A stretch of 64,000 bases of DNA from JACKII01 sp963807085 (GCA_963807085.1 CAWEBB010000022.1:62001-126000), one strand, 5' to 3'; shown: positions 36,321 to 45,622, counted from the first letter of the stretch. Notes: generated from the sequence alone by a model not told the origin. Numbers and translations are program-made.

Positions 36321-36995
36321 TCAGCCCTTTTCGGGAACGTCTTCCGGCTCTTGTATTTCAGATAGGCGCCAGTTCGGGTCGTTGGATTGGGTGTCGCGCT
36401 TGAAAGTCCAAACATCGGTCACCGTATCGATAGCGCCTGTCTTGCCCGCGATAGCATGCCCTTCGGAATCGCGCGTCACGTTAATTTGTTCAGAGACGAT
36501 CTTCAGCGTGATCAGCGCATCGCTGCCCCGAATCTCGGCGTCCACGATGTCGCTCGAGCGAATGCGCACGAGAGTGGATTCCAGCGTCTCCTCGCGCTTT
36601 TCCCGGCCCGCCATCGCGCTGTCCAGTAACTGGTAAACGCTGTCATCGGTCAGCTGCCGCAGCGTGTCGCGATCGCCCGAGCCATAGGCGCTCAGGATTA
36701 ACTCAAACGCGGTGCGGGCGCCGACGCAAAAACCTTCCGGATCGAAGTTGGGGTCTACCCGCTGAATGGCGGCAATCCCCTGCGACTTGGGATCATCGCC
36801 TCTTGCAATACCGGGAAGCTGCACAACCTTGTCATCTTGACGAGGGTTGCTACCGGATTTGGCAGGACGGTCTTCGGGTCGCCGGTCCCGTTCATGACCC
36901 ATTCGGCGGCCGAGCACACTGCGTAGCCGCAATATCAGGAAGGCAGCTACCATCCCAAAGACCAAGATTTCTATGAAGGCCGATCCGCCATCCAT
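36321..36995 (-). CDS. Tim44/TimA-like domain protein
   Basis: A 224-residue protein with one N-terminal membrane helix (FIEILVFGMVAAFLILRLRSVLG), a charged linker and a C-terminal Tim44-like domain (FCVGARTAFELILSAYGSGDRDTLRQLTDDSVYQLL). Alphaproteobacterial homologues of mitochondrial Tim44 occur at this locus next to mltA, secB and fxsA. The role is probably linked to membrane protein handling. ATG 36995 is the natural start; the longer open frame reads poorly. Confidence 0.87.
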   Translation of the reverse strand: MDGGSAFIEILVFGMVAAFLILRLRSVLGRRMGHERDRRPEDRPAKSGSNPRQDDKVVQLPGIARGDDPKSQGIAAIQRVDPNFDPEGFCVGARTAFELILSAYGSGDRDTLRQLTDDSVYQLLDSAMAGREKREETLESTLVRIRSSDIVDAEIRGSDALITLKIVSEQINVTRDSEGHAIAGKTGAIDTVTDVWTFKRDTQSNDPNWRLSEIQEPEDVPEKG

Positions 36996-37140
36996 CTTTA
37001 AGGCTCCGCGGTCAGTGCCGGCGATTGCTGGCTTGCACTCGCCACGAACAGCCAACCGTGTCATGGTTCGGACTAACGTCGGTTTTTGCCAGCCAACGCT
37101 TGAAAACTACACATAGGCCGTCACTGCAGGAAGGGCAAGG

Positions 37141-37719
37141 ATGCTCGCATTCGTTTTCCTGGTGGGGTTGCCCATCGCCGAACTTCTTTTGTTGATCCTG
37201 GCCGGGTCCGCTTTCGGATTTTGGCCCACGGTAGGGGCCGTCCTCGGCACCGCCTTGTTGGGTGTATATCTGATCCGGCAACAGGGCCTTGCCGCGCTCC
37301 GCTCCGCCCAGGAAGAGCGCGTGGCGGGCGAGGTGCCGGTCGGCGCCATTCTGGACGGCATCCGGCTGGCGTTCGCCGGCATTCTGCTAGTCATTCCGGG
37401 CTTCATCACCGATGGTCTAGGATTGCTGTTACTGATTCCGGGCATGTCCTCCTCCGTGATTTCGGCGGCGGAACGGGGCGGCACCTTCCGCTTTGCCGAG
37501 CACCGTTCCTATCGCCAAAGCCATTATGGTCGAGGCCACCCTGGCGGCGATATCGTGGATGCCGATTACGAGGTCGTCTCGGATCCGCAAGCTCCTCCCG
37601 CAAAGGCATCCGGCGAGAACGAGGCTGCCGACAGCGCCGATCCTAAAATCCTACCGCCAAACGGTAAAGGCAACGCTAACGATCACGGCGCCAATGATAA
37701 GGGGCGGCGGAACGGCTAA
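37141..37719 (+). CDS. fxsA: FxsA family membrane protein
   Basis: A 192-residue inner-membrane protein of the FxsA family (overexpression relieves F-exclusion of phage T7 in E. coli). Marks are the opening FVFLVGLPIAELLLLILAG, LGTALLGVYLIRQQGL and the DGIRLAFAGILLVIPGFITDGLGLLLLIPG segment. A hydrophilic, Glu/Asp/Pro-rich tail of about 80 residues follows. It is divergent from the Tim44-like gene and 91 nt before secB. Confidence 0.9.
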   Translation: MLAFVFLVGLPIAELLLLILAGSAFGFWPTVGAVLGTALLGVYLIRQQGLAALRSAQEERVAGEVPVGAILDGIRLAFAGILLVIPGFITDGLGLLLLIPGMSSSVISAAERGGTFRFAEHRSYRQSHYGRGHPGGDIVDADYEVVSDPQAPPAKASGENEAADSADPKILPPNGKGNANDHGANDKGRRNG

Positions 37720-37810
37720 TTGCGGCGCCGGGCGCCGCGTGCTAGGCGGCGCCGGTATCGAGAGCTTTAGCCGCGCGTTCCTGCGCCACAAGAACGAGGG
37801 ATTAACCCAA

Positions 37811-38398
37811 ATGAACACGCCCACACCCGACCAAGAAGCGCAAGCGGCGCAACAGGTCCAGCAGCCGATCGTCATCCAGGCGCAGTATGTAAAGGACTTG
37901 TCGTTCGAGAACCCGGGCGCCCCGAACGCGCTCGCGGGACAAAACCAGGCGCCGCAGATCGGGATCAACCTGGATCTTGACGGCAAGCAGTTGGGCGAAC
38001 GCCAATTTGAAATACTGCTAAAGATCAACGCCAAGGCGAGCGTGAAAGAGCAGACAGTGTTCGAGGTCGAACTCACCTATGGCGGCATCGTCCAGATCGC
38101 CGACCAGGTGCCCAAGGAACAGATCACCGCCATCGCCATGATCGAGGGGGGGCGGCAGATTTTCCCCTTCGCCCGAGCCGTCCTCGCCAATGCCACGCGA
38201 GACGGCGGCTATCCGCCGCTGCTGATGAACCCGGTCAACTTCATCGCCTTTTACCAGCAGATGGTGGCCCGACAGCAGGCCCTTCAAACCGCGCAGAACA
38301 CCGGCCAAAATGCTGGAAACGGCGAGGGCGCGACTTCAGCCGCCCCGGCCACTCCCGCGACGCCGGACGCTCCGGACGACGAAACCAAGCTCAACTAG
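37811..38398 (+). CDS. secB: Protein-export chaperone SecB
   Basis: A 195-residue tetrameric export chaperone that holds preproteins unfolded and hands them to SecA. Recognisable parts are IQAQYVKDLSFENPGAP, INLDLDGKQLGERQFEILLKINAKA, LTYGGIVQI and the GGYPPLLMNPVNFIAFYQQ segment. The C-terminal 45 residues are an Ala/Pro/Asp-rich tail, longer than in E. coli. ATG 37811 has GAGGGA upstream. It converges on dnaQ with an 8-nt overlap of stops. Confidence 0.95.
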   Translation: MNTPTPDQEAQAAQQVQQPIVIQAQYVKDLSFENPGAPNALAGQNQAPQIGINLDLDGKQLGERQFEILLKINAKASVKEQTVFEVELTYGGIVQIADQVPKEQITAIAMIEGGRQIFPFARAVLANATRDGGYPPLLMNPVNFIAFYQQMVARQQALQTAQNTGQNAGNGEGATSAAPATPATPDAPDDETKLN

Positions 38399-39125
38399 GT
38401 CGCTCGTCCTTCAGCCATATCGCGTCTTTCAGCGCGCTGCCGACAAACGCCCGGTGGCGCTCCATCTCATCGGGCGTCGGCGCGTGCGGCCGTGGCGGCC
38501 TGATCTGCACCGCCGGCGCCGGCCCAGCCCGGCCCGAACGGCCGTTGTAGCTCTTCTTGCCCCGGCGGGTGCGCTGCAACCGCTCCCCCGCATCGGCCAG
38601 AACCAAGCCGGGTTGGCGCCCGCCCACCATTTCCAGGTAGACCGCCGCCAACAGTTCGCAGTCGACCAGCGCGCCGTGCAGAGTGCGCATCGACAGGTCG
38701 ATATTGAAGCGCCGGCAGAGAGCGTCCAGGCTGGCGGGCGCGCCCGGAAAGCGTTTGCGTGCGATCACCAACGTATCAATCAGCCGCTCTGACGAAAGGC
38801 TGCGCCGTTTCACCCGCGCAAGCTCGGCGTTCAAAAACTTCAGGTCGAACGCGCCGTTATGGATCACCAGCGGAGAGCCCCCGATGAACGCCAGAAAAGC
38901 CTCGGCTTCGGCCGCAAACAGGGGCTTGTCCGACAGAAATTGTTCGGAGAGACCATGCACCGCAAAGGCTTCGGCCGGCATGTCCCGTTCCGGGTTCAGA
39001 TGGACATGATAGTGGTTGCCGGTCGGAAGGTGATTGACCAGTTCCAGCGCAGCAATTTCCACCACCCGGTCGCCCATCAAAGGATCCAGGCCGGTGGTCT
39101 CGGTATCTAGGACGATTTCGCGCAT
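38391..39125 (-). CDS. dnaQ: DNA polymerase III epsilon subunit
   Basis: A 244-residue 3'-5' proofreading exonuclease of the replicase core. Exo I is VLDTETTGLDP, Exo II HNGAFDLKFLNAEL and Exo III-epsilon HGALVDCELLAAVY, together giving the DEDDh metal site. The C-terminal basic and Pro-rich tail would bind the alpha subunit. ATG 39125 is the natural start and overlaps the end of coaE by 19 nt. Confidence 0.94.
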   Translation of the reverse strand: MREIVLDTETTGLDPLMGDRVVEIAALELVNHLPTGNHYHVHLNPERDMPAEAFAVHGLSEQFLSDKPLFAAEAEAFLAFIGGSPLVIHNGAFDLKFLNAELARVKRRSLSSERLIDTLVIARKRFPGAPASLDALCRRFNIDLSMRTLHGALVDCELLAAVYLEMVGGRQPGLVLADAGERLQRTRRGKKSYNGRSGRAGPAPAVQIRPPRPHAPTPDEMERHRAFVGSALKDAIWLKDERPS

Positions 39126-39748
39126 CGGCTTTCCCCGTTCTCCCCCGACTCTCTCCCGAGCACACGCAAGATCGCGCCCAGCGCTTCCCATGTCACGCGC
39201 TTGCCCAGCCCCGTCGGCACCACGAAATCGGCCCTTCGGCGTTTCTCCGCATCGGGCATCTGTTTGGCCCGGACCTGTTCCAGGCGCTCCCTGGTTATCC
39301 CCGGCCGCGCCAGTACCCTGGCCGCCTGAATGTGAGCGGGCGCGCTTACCACAATCGTGGCGTCACAGCGCTTTTCGCCGCCGGTTTCGAACAGCAAGGG
39401 CACGTCGCGCACGGCCATCGGCAGCCTTCGCCGCGCCACATCGGCCAGGAACGCCCGTTCGGCTTGCCCGACCCGCGGGTGCAGGATGCGCTCCAACTGC
39501 CTCAGCTTGGCCGTGTCGCCAAACACGCGTTTGCCCAACTCCGCCCGGTCGACCGCGCCGTCCTTTACCACGCCAGGAAAGGCCTCCTCGACCGCCGCCA
39601 CCGCGCCGCCGCCAACGCCCATCAGGTGATGGACGGTCGCATCGGCGTCGAACACCGGCAGACCCCGGCGGCGCAACATGGCCGCCGCCGTGCTCTTGCC
39701 CATGCCGATGGAGCCGGTGAGCCCGATTACGAACACCGAACGCCTCAT
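39107..39748 (-). CDS. coaE: Dephospho-CoA kinase
   Basis: A 213-residue P-loop kinase for the last step of coenzyme A synthesis. The Walker A loop is GLTGSIGMGKST, and FDADATVHHL and VPLLFETGGEKRCD are typical. It is coupled with aroE (4-nt overlap) and dnaQ (19-nt overlap), the standard alphaproteobacterial order near the origin. Confidence 0.94.
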   Translation of the reverse strand: MRRSVFVIGLTGSIGMGKSTAAAMLRRRGLPVFDADATVHHLMGVGGGAVAAVEEAFPGVVKDGAVDRAELGKRVFGDTAKLRQLERILHPRVGQAERAFLADVARRRLPMAVRDVPLLFETGGEKRCDATIVVSAPAHIQAARVLARPGITRERLEQVRAKQMPDAEKRRRADFVVPTGLGKRVTWEALGAILRVLGRESGENGESRCAKSS

Positions 39749-40590
39749 ACCAGCAAATCCCTAGCGAGCGCCTGATACAGATCGGGCGTGACCTGCGCAT
39801 CGACGCCAAACCAGCGCTGAAATCCCGGCCGTGCCTGATGCAACAGCATGCCGAGTCCATCCACACCGGCCAAGCCCCGCGCCCGTGCCTCTGCCAGCAA
39901 ATCCGTCTCCAGCGGCACATAAACAATGTCATAGACCACGGCGTCCGCTGGCAGATCGTCCAGCGCGATCGCCAATGGAGGCTGCCCGGCCATGCCCAAC
40001 GAGGTGGTGTTGGTCAGCAGACCGGCGCCCGCCAGCGCGGCGCTACGCTCTTCCCAATCAACGACTTCGAGCCTGGCGCCAAAGGCGCCCGCCAGCGCTT
40101 CCGCCCGCCCCGGCGTACGGTTGATCAGCCGCAACGACGGAACGTCGGCCTGCAATAACGCGCGGCAAACGGCGCGCGCCGCGCCTCCCGCGCCCAACAC
40201 GACGGCGGGCCGGTCTTTTGGCCAGCCAGGCGCAGACTGTTCCAAATACGCGAGAAAGCCGAACGCATCGGAATTGTCGCCATGCAGCGAGCCATCCGGT
40301 CGTACCGTCACCGTATTGACCGCGCCGATTTCCGCCGCCGCCTCGGTGCGCTCGTGCACCAGCCGAAACGCGGGCTCCTTGTGCGGCAGGGTCACGTTCC
40401 AGCCGCGAAAGCCCAGTTTTGGCAGCGCATCAAACATCTGCTCCACATGCTTTGGCTCGATGCCGAGCGGCACATAGGCCCCGTCGATCTGGTATTGCTC
40501 GAGCCAATAGCCGTGAATACGTGGCGAGCGGGAGTGCACGATCGGCCAGCCGATCACGCCGGCCAGTCTGGCAGCGCCGGAAATCATCAT
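39745..40590 (-). CDS. aroE: Shikimate dehydrogenase
   Basis: A 281-residue NADPH enzyme reducing 3-dehydroshikimate to shikimate for aromatic amino acids. Substrate site: SRSPRIHGYWL and NVTLPHKEPA (catalytic Lys), with the Asp in DNSDAFGFL. The NADP loop is VLGAGGAARAVCRALL, with INRTPGRAEAL for the 2'-phosphate. The start overlaps maf by 4 nt and the end overlaps coaE by 4 nt. Confidence 0.94.
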   Translation of the reverse strand: MMISGAARLAGVIGWPIVHSRSPRIHGYWLEQYQIDGAYVPLGIEPKHVEQMFDALPKLGFRGWNVTLPHKEPAFRLVHERTEAAAEIGAVNTVTVRPDGSLHGDNSDAFGFLAYLEQSAPGWPKDRPAVVLGAGGAARAVCRALLQADVPSLRLINRTPGRAEALAGAFGARLEVVDWEERSAALAGAGLLTNTTSLGMAGQPPLAIALDDLPADAVVYDIVYVPLETDLLAEARARGLAGVDGLGMLLHQARPGFQRWFGVDAQVTPDLYQALARDLLV

Positions 40591-41228
40591 GCCGGCAGCA
40601 CCCCCTGTGTACGCAGCACCTGGAACAGTGGCAACAGCGGCAGGCCCAAAATGGTGAAAAAATCCCCCTCTACGGACTCGAACAAGTGGGAGCCCAGCCC
40701 TTCGAGCTGATAGCCGCCGACCGAGCGGCAGACTTCGTCGCCCATCGCCTCCAGATAGGCGGCGATAAAGCCGTCGCTTAACTCCCGTACCCGCAATTCC
40801 GCGTAATCCGTATGGTTTAGCAGGGTTTCGCCGCCCCGCCGCAGGACCACTGCCGTGATCAGGCGGTGATTTTTGCCCGAGAACGCGCGCAGCCGCGCGC
40901 CGGCTTCCTCAGGCGAGCGGGGCTTGTCCAGCCACTGCCCCTCGAACTCCAACATCTGGTCTGCGGCCACGACATAGCCATCCGGGTGTTTCTGCACGAC
41001 CGCCGCCGCCTTCGCCATGGCCAGCTTCCGGGCGACCGCCGTCACCGTGTCGCCCGCGGCCAGACCCGCCGCTTTGATCTCGCTCTCGTCAAGGTCCGGC
41101 GGGTCGGCGATGAAATCGACACCGGCCTGCCGCAGCAAAGCGCTCCGCACAGCGCTGCCCGACGCCAGCACGATCGGCGCCGGCATTACGGGTGCCAATC
41201 TGATCGGCGCGCCAGTCTCAGGCGTCAT
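40587..41228 (-). CDS. maf: Maf-family nucleotide pyrophosphatase
   Basis: A 213-residue Maf/YceF/YhdE protein that hydrolyses non-canonical or modified nucleoside triphosphates. Marks are VLASGSAVRSALLRQAGVDF, AADQMLEFEGQWLDKP and VGGYQLEGLG (the family's AGxYxIEG). The start motif is slightly divergent (SGSAVRSALL instead of SxSPRRxELL). ATG 41228 has an AGGGGAGGCAG site and overlaps ppsR by 11 nt. Confidence 0.9.
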   Translation of the reverse strand: MTPETGAPIRLAPVMPAPIVLASGSAVRSALLRQAGVDFIADPPDLDESEIKAAGLAAGDTVTAVARKLAMAKAAAVVQKHPDGYVVAADQMLEFEGQWLDKPRSPEEAGARLRAFSGKNHRLITAVVLRRGGETLLNHTDYAELRVRELSDGFIAAYLEAMGDEVCRSVGGYQLEGLGSHLFESVEGDFFTILGLPLLPLFQVLRTQGVLPA

Positions 41229-42061
41229 TGTCTGCCTCCCCTCCGCCCGTGTGCCGTTCATACACCTGGATGATCGCCGCCGCCGTTTCCTCGATCGAGC
41301 GCCGGGTGACGTCGATGATCGGCCAGTTCTTCGACAGGAAATAGCGCCGCGCCTCCCGCACTTCACGTTCGACACGCTCGATATCTACATAGGCGGTCTC
41401 GTTGTCCTCGTTCAGCATCAAGAGCCGGTTACGACGGATCTGGATCAGCCGGGCCGGGTGGACCGTCAGGCCCACAATGAGCGGACCCGATAGTTGCGTT
41501 AGCGATTTCGGCAGCGGCACTTCCGGCACGAACGGAACATTCGCCGCCTTCAGCCCCCGATTGGCAAGATAGATACAGGTCGGAAGTCTTTGAGGTGCGC
41601 GAGACTCCGACCAGCACCAGGTCCGCCTCGTGCAAGGTGGCGAGACCCTGCCCGTCATCGTGGGCCATGGTATAGTGCATGGCCTCAATTCGGTCGAAAT
41701 AGGCAGCATCCAGGCTGTGCTGACGGCCGGGCAGGCCGCGCGACCGGCCGCCGACATGGTTTGCGATGGCCGCGATCACCGGATCCAGGAGCGGCACATA
41801 GCGCACCTTCATCTGGCGGCAGGCATCCTCCAGCGCCGCCCGCAGCGCCTCATCGACGACCGTACACAGCACGATGCCGGGGTTCTTGGCGATGCCTTCG
41901 ATCACCCGCTCCATCTGGGCAGAACTGCGCACGAGCACCCAGAAATGCTCGGTGGTTTCAATTTCCTCGAACTGCACCAGACAGGCGCGCGCCGCGCTGC
42001 GCACCGTATCGCCGGTCGCGTCGGACACGAGATGGAGATGCAGGAGGCCGCTGAATTTCAT
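41218..42061 (-). CDS. ppsR: Pyruvate,phosphate dikinase/PEP synthase regulatory protein, frame broken by a 1-nt insertion
   Basis: A DUF299 kinase-pyrophosphorylase controlling PPDK or PEP synthase by reversible phosphorylation. The N-terminal HLHLVSDATGDTVRSAARACL and the P-loop-like ADLVLVGVSRTSKT are in one frame. The remainder (CIYLANRGLKAANVPFVPE to the end) is in the next. Removing one A at 41584-41585 (plus strand) restores GVSRTSKTPTCIYLANRG exactly. The restored length is 280 residues, normal for the family. It is the gene immediately left of the proposed oriC, its classical place in Caulobacter. Loss of so conserved a motif makes sequencing error likely. Confidence 0.85.
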
Positions 42062-42248
42062 CGCTTACAATCGCCGATCGGAAGTACCGGGGGAGAACCG
42101 GAGGGAAAAACGGTAAATCGTTTCCTTTGACTAACAGGCCTTCGGCAAACCTGCGAGAAGTCTTCATCCTATTGCGCCGGCCGTGCAGCAACTGTCCACG
42201 TCTGGAAAAGGCCGGGAAAAGCACCGGAAAATTGACACGTCGGGCACG

Positions 42249-42257
42249 TTATTCACA
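42249..42257 (+). promoter_or_regulatory. DnaA box
   Basis: TTATTCACA, one change from the TTATCCACA consensus and a full match to the relaxed TTWTNCACA form. Confidence 0.7.
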
Positions 42258-42347
42258 TTCCCGAAGCCTATCCCGATACATGCTCCGGTGTTCAATTACG
42301 CTGATTCAAGAGTGGATCCATCCGAGTTATCAACGGTTTCCACCGGC

Positions 42348-42356
42348 TTATTCACA
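42348..42356 (+). promoter_or_regulatory. DnaA box
   Basis: TTATTCACA, a second identical box on the same strand, 99 bp after the first. Confidence 0.7.
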
Positions 42357-42578
42357 GGCCGATGCAGATGGTTGCTGCATCTGTGAAATCAGGATAATCC
42401 CCATGATCCCCGCTCCAACAACAGCAACAACCAACTTAAACTCTATTGCTGAAAAGGATAACTCGCGGGCTTATGCCCTAGGGGTTCAATGCCAGGAACC
42501 GCATATTATGTGCCGTTGTCGAACCGCTACGCCTTTGATTGCGTGGTGAAATTTTCCGCAGGTAACGGTCAGCCGCCG

Positions 42579-43598
42579 ATGAAACCGCTTCTCTCGTGCC
42601 TTTCCGGCCAAAAGCCGCCGACCACGCCGATCTGGCTGATGCGCCAGGCCGGCCGCTACCTGCCGGAGTACCGACAGTTGCGGCAGCAGGCGCCCAGTTT
42701 CGTGGAGTTCTGCTTCAACCCCGAGATGGCTGCGGAAGCGACCCTGCAACCGATCCGCCGCTTCGCCATGGACGGCGCCATCCTGTTCGCCGACATCCTG
42801 TTGCTGCCCCATGCGCTCGGCTGTCCCGTTCGCTTCGTAGAAGGCACCGGGCCGGTGTTCGAGCCGATCTCGTCACCCGATGCGCTTAGCCAGACCGACG
42901 AATGGCGCGACGCGGTGGCGCCCGTGGGCGAGACCGTGCGCCGGGTTCACGCGGCCCTGCCGGCCGAGATCACCCTGCTGGGCTTTGCAGGTGCGCCCTG
43001 GACGGTTGCCACATATCTCGTCGAGGGCGGCACCAGCCGCGATCATGCCAAGACGCGCGCCTGGGCGTTCAGCGATCCGGTGGGGTTCGGGCGGCTGATC
43101 CGGCGCCTGGTGGATACGACCATCGACTATCTGTCCATGCAGGTGCAGGCGGGCGCCGATGCGGTGCAACTGTTCGACAGCTGGGCAGGCGCGCTACCCG
43201 CCGACGGCATCGAGCGGTGGAGCCTCGGCCCCTGTGTCGAAATCGCCAGCCGGCTTCGGGAATTGCATCCGCAAGTGCCGGTCATCATGTTTCCGCGGGC
43301 GGTGGGGCCTGCATCCGCCTGGTTCGCCGCCAGCGGTGCCTTTGCCGCTGTTGGCATCGACAGCAGCATCTCGCCACAATGGGCTGCGGAGACGCTGCAA
43401 CCGCACACGGCGGTGCAGGGCAATCTCGATCCCCTGGCGCTCCGGGCCGGTGGCCCCGCGCTGCGCGATGGTGCGCTCTCCATCCAGCGCGCATTGCAGG
43501 GCGGGCGGCATATTTTCAATCTCGGTCACGGCGTTGTGCCGGACACGCCGCCGGAGCATGTTGCGGAGCTGGTGCGCTTGATCCGCGGGGAGAACTAG
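42579..43598 (+). CDS. hemE: Uroporphyrinogen decarboxylase
   Basis: A 339-residue enzyme converting uroporphyrinogen III to coproporphyrinogen III in heme synthesis. Signature 1 is IWLMRQAGRYLPEYRQLR and signature 2 is GFAGAPWTVATYLVEGG; the catalytic Asp is in ILFADILLLPHALG, and DSWAGAL is typical. I chose ATG 42579 (MKPLLSCL) because it matches the normal N-terminus; its ribosome-binding site is weak, and an in-frame ATG at 42489 would add 30 residues from the origin region. HemJ follows 4 nt later. Confidence 0.94.
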   Translation: MKPLLSCLSGQKPPTTPIWLMRQAGRYLPEYRQLRQQAPSFVEFCFNPEMAAEATLQPIRRFAMDGAILFADILLLPHALGCPVRFVEGTGPVFEPISSPDALSQTDEWRDAVAPVGETVRRVHAALPAEITLLGFAGAPWTVATYLVEGGTSRDHAKTRAWAFSDPVGFGRLIRRLVDTTIDYLSMQVQAGADAVQLFDSWAGALPADGIERWSLGPCVEIASRLRELHPQVPVIMFPRAVGPASAWFAASGAFAAVGIDSSISPQWAAETLQPHTAVQGNLDPLALRAGGPALRDGALSIQRALQGGRHIFNLGHGVVPDTPPEHVAELVRLIRGEN

Positions 43599-43602
43599 GG
43601 CG

Positions 43603-44055
43603 GTGTTGGACTGGCTCTGGAGCGTCTATCCGTGGACCAAGGCGCTGCACATTATCGCGGTCATTGCCTGGATGGCGGGCATGCTCTATCTGCCCCGCCT
43701 GTTCGTCTACCACTGTGAAGCAGAACCGGGTAGCGCCGAAAGCGAGCGCTTCAAGGTGATGGAGCGGCGGCTGTTGCGGGCAATCATCAATCCCGCGATG
43801 GTTGCGACCTTCGTCTTCGGCATCGCCTTGTTGTTGACGCCGGGGCTGATCAACTGGTCCTCGGACGGCTGGATCTACGTGAAGCTCGCCGCCATTGGCC
43901 TGCTGAGCATTGCCCATCACATTTATGCGATCTGGCGCAAAAAGTTTGCGAACGACTGTCCGCGGCGGCCACCGGGCGTCTACCGGATTGCGAACGAGGT
44001 GCCGGCAGTATTGATGGTCGTAATCGTGATCATGGTAGTTGTCCGGCCATTTTAA
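43603..44055 (+). CDS. hemJ: Protoporphyrinogen oxidase HemJ
   Basis: A 150-residue four-helix membrane protein replacing HemG/HemY in many Alphaproteobacteria. The conserved His and Lys appear in WTKALHIIAVIAWMAGMLYLPRLFVYH and in the region IYVKLAAIGLLSIAHHIYAIWRKKF. The start is GTG 43603 (TTG 43606 possible), with GGGGAG about 8 nt upstream inside the end of hemE. Its place directly after hemE makes a heme operon. Confidence 0.92.
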   Translation: MLDWLWSVYPWTKALHIIAVIAWMAGMLYLPRLFVYHCEAEPGSAESERFKVMERRLLRAIINPAMVATFVFGIALLLTPGLINWSSDGWIYVKLAAIGLLSIAHHIYAIWRKKFANDCPRRPPGVYRIANEVPAVLMVVIVIMVVVRPF

Positions 44056-44089
44056 CTCTCTGTTAGCCAGTGCAGGGCAAGAATTTCGA

Positions 44090-44118
44090 TTGACCGGAGG
44101 CCCTGTCATGCCTATATC
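44090..44118 (+). promoter_or_regulatory. Sigma-70-type promoter of rho
   Basis: TTGACC (44090-44095) and TATATC (44113-44118) with an ideal 17-bp spacer. Transcription would start near 44125 and give a leader of about 170 nt before rho, a length compatible with the autoregulated leader known for rho in other bacteria. Confidence 0.6.
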
Positions 44119-44297
44119 ATCGCCAATCGGATGAGCGGGACAAACCCTCTCCATCGCGCCGGGTCCGCGCAAGTCTCCCCTGGACCCACATATCCTCTTT
44201 ATCTCCCGACGGCACGCCTCGTTTTCGCGTTTGCTGTCCTACCGCCCGAACCACGCATAGAGAAGACTTAGCATTGCTCCAAGAAGTAACGCAGTCG

Positions 44298-45555
44298 ATG
44301 AATCTTCAAGAACTGAAGCGCAAGCCTCCGACCAAGCTCTTGGAGATGGCTGAAGAACTAGAGATCGAGAATGCCAGCACCCTGCGCAAGCAGGACATGA
44401 TGTTCGCGATTCTTGAAGGAACTGGCCGATCAGGATGTGACGATTACCGGCGATGGTGTCATAGAAGTGATGCCGGACGGCTTCGGCTTTTTGCGTTCCG
44501 CCGAATCCAGCTATCTGCCGGGACCGGATGATATTTATGTCTCGCCCAACCAGGTCCGCCGCTTCGGCCTGCGCAGCGGCGATACGGTCGAAGGGGAAAT
44601 CCGCGGCCCGAAAAATGGCGAGCGCTATTTTGCGCTGGTGAAATGCACCGCCATCAATTTCGAAGAGCCGGAAAAGGTGCGGCAACGGATCAACTTCGAC
44701 AATCTGACGCCGCTCTACCCGGACGAAAAGCTGAAGATCGAGTTCGACGATCCGAAGGAAAACGACCGTACCACCCGGGTGATTGACTTGATTTCCCCGC
44801 TGGGCAAGGGCCAGCGCGCCCTGATCGTGGCGCCGCCGCGCACGGGCAAAACCGTGATGCTCCAGAACATCGCGCACGCCATCGCGGAGAACAATCCCGA
44901 GGTCTATCTGATCGTTCTGCTGATCGACGAACGCCCGGAAGAAGTCACGGACATGGAACGGTCGGTCAATGGCGAGGTCGTTTCCTCCACCTTCGACGAA
45001 CCCGCGTCCCGGCACGTTCAGGTGACGGAAATGGTGCTGGAGAAGGCCAAGCGCTTGGTCGAATACAAGCGCGACGTGGTGATCCTGCTCGACTCGATCA
45101 CCCGCCTGGCCCGCGCCTATAATACGGTGGTGCCGTCTTCCGGCAAGGTGCTGACCGGCGGTGTGGACGCCAACGCCCTGCAAAAGCCAAAGCGCTTTTT
45201 CGGTGCGGCCCGCAATATCGAGGAAGGCGGCTCGCTCTCCATCATCGCGACGGCATTGATCGATACCGGCTCCCGCATGGACGAGGTCATCTTCGAAGAG
45301 TTCAAGGGTACCGGTAACTCGGAAATCGTGCTGGAGCGGAAACTTGCCGACAAGCGCATTTGGCCGGCAATTGACATCGGCAAATCCGGCACCCGCAAGG
45401 AGGAGTTGCTGGTGGAACGTGCCGATCTGCAAAAGATGTGGGTGCTGCGCCGCGTTCTGATGCCCATGGGCGCGCAGGACGCGATGGAGTTTCTGATCAA
45501 CAAGCTCAAGGAAAGCAAGAGCAACACCGACTTCTTCCAGTCGATGAACCAGTAG
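44298..45555 (+). CDS. rho: Transcription termination factor Rho, frame broken by a 1-nt insertion
   Basis: A hexameric RNA helicase that ends transcription. The N-terminal part MNLQELKRKPPTKLLEMAEE to MMFAIL is in one frame, and KELADQDVTITGDGVIEVMPDGFGFLRS onward is in the next. Removing one T of the TT at 44413-44414 joins them as MMFAILKELADQD, the usual Rho wording, giving 418 residues. The RNA-binding cold-shock-like domain is followed by Walker A APPRTGKTVML, DERPEEVTDM and the Q-loop/R-loop region VLTGGVDANALQKPKRFFGAARN. Rho is essential in most Alphaproteobacteria, so a genuine null is unlikely. Confidence 0.9.
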
Positions 45556-45571
45556 CGTCCGTGAGAGCCTG

Positions 45572-45587
45572 CTCGGGGAGGCCCGAG
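45572..45587 (+). terminator. Weak hairpin after rho
   Basis: CTCGGG (45572-45577) and CCCGAG (45582-45587) form a 6-bp stem with a 4-nt loop, 17 nt after the rho stop. No T tract follows, so it is a weak terminator candidate. Confidence 0.35.
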
Positions 45588-45622
45588 TGGAGAGGTTCCG
45601 GCGGCGATGCTGGCGCGGCCCC

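Larger units (their letters stand above)
42062..42578. other. oriC: Candidate chromosomal replication origin (oriC)
   Basis: A divergent gap of 517 bp between ppsR and hemE, the same neighbours as oriC in Caulobacter and Rickettsia. It holds two strong DnaA-box matches TTATTCACA (42249-42257 and 42348-42356), a weaker TTATCAACG (42327-42335) and two TTATCC half-boxes on the minus strand (42392-42397 and 42456-42461). AT-rich tracts lie near 42225-42260 and 42410-42470, and an inverted repeat GATGCAG/CTGCATC lies at 42361-42367 and 42375-42381. It also carries the promoters of both flanking genes. A start at 42489 would extend hemE into this region, but I consider it spurious. Confidence 0.78.
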
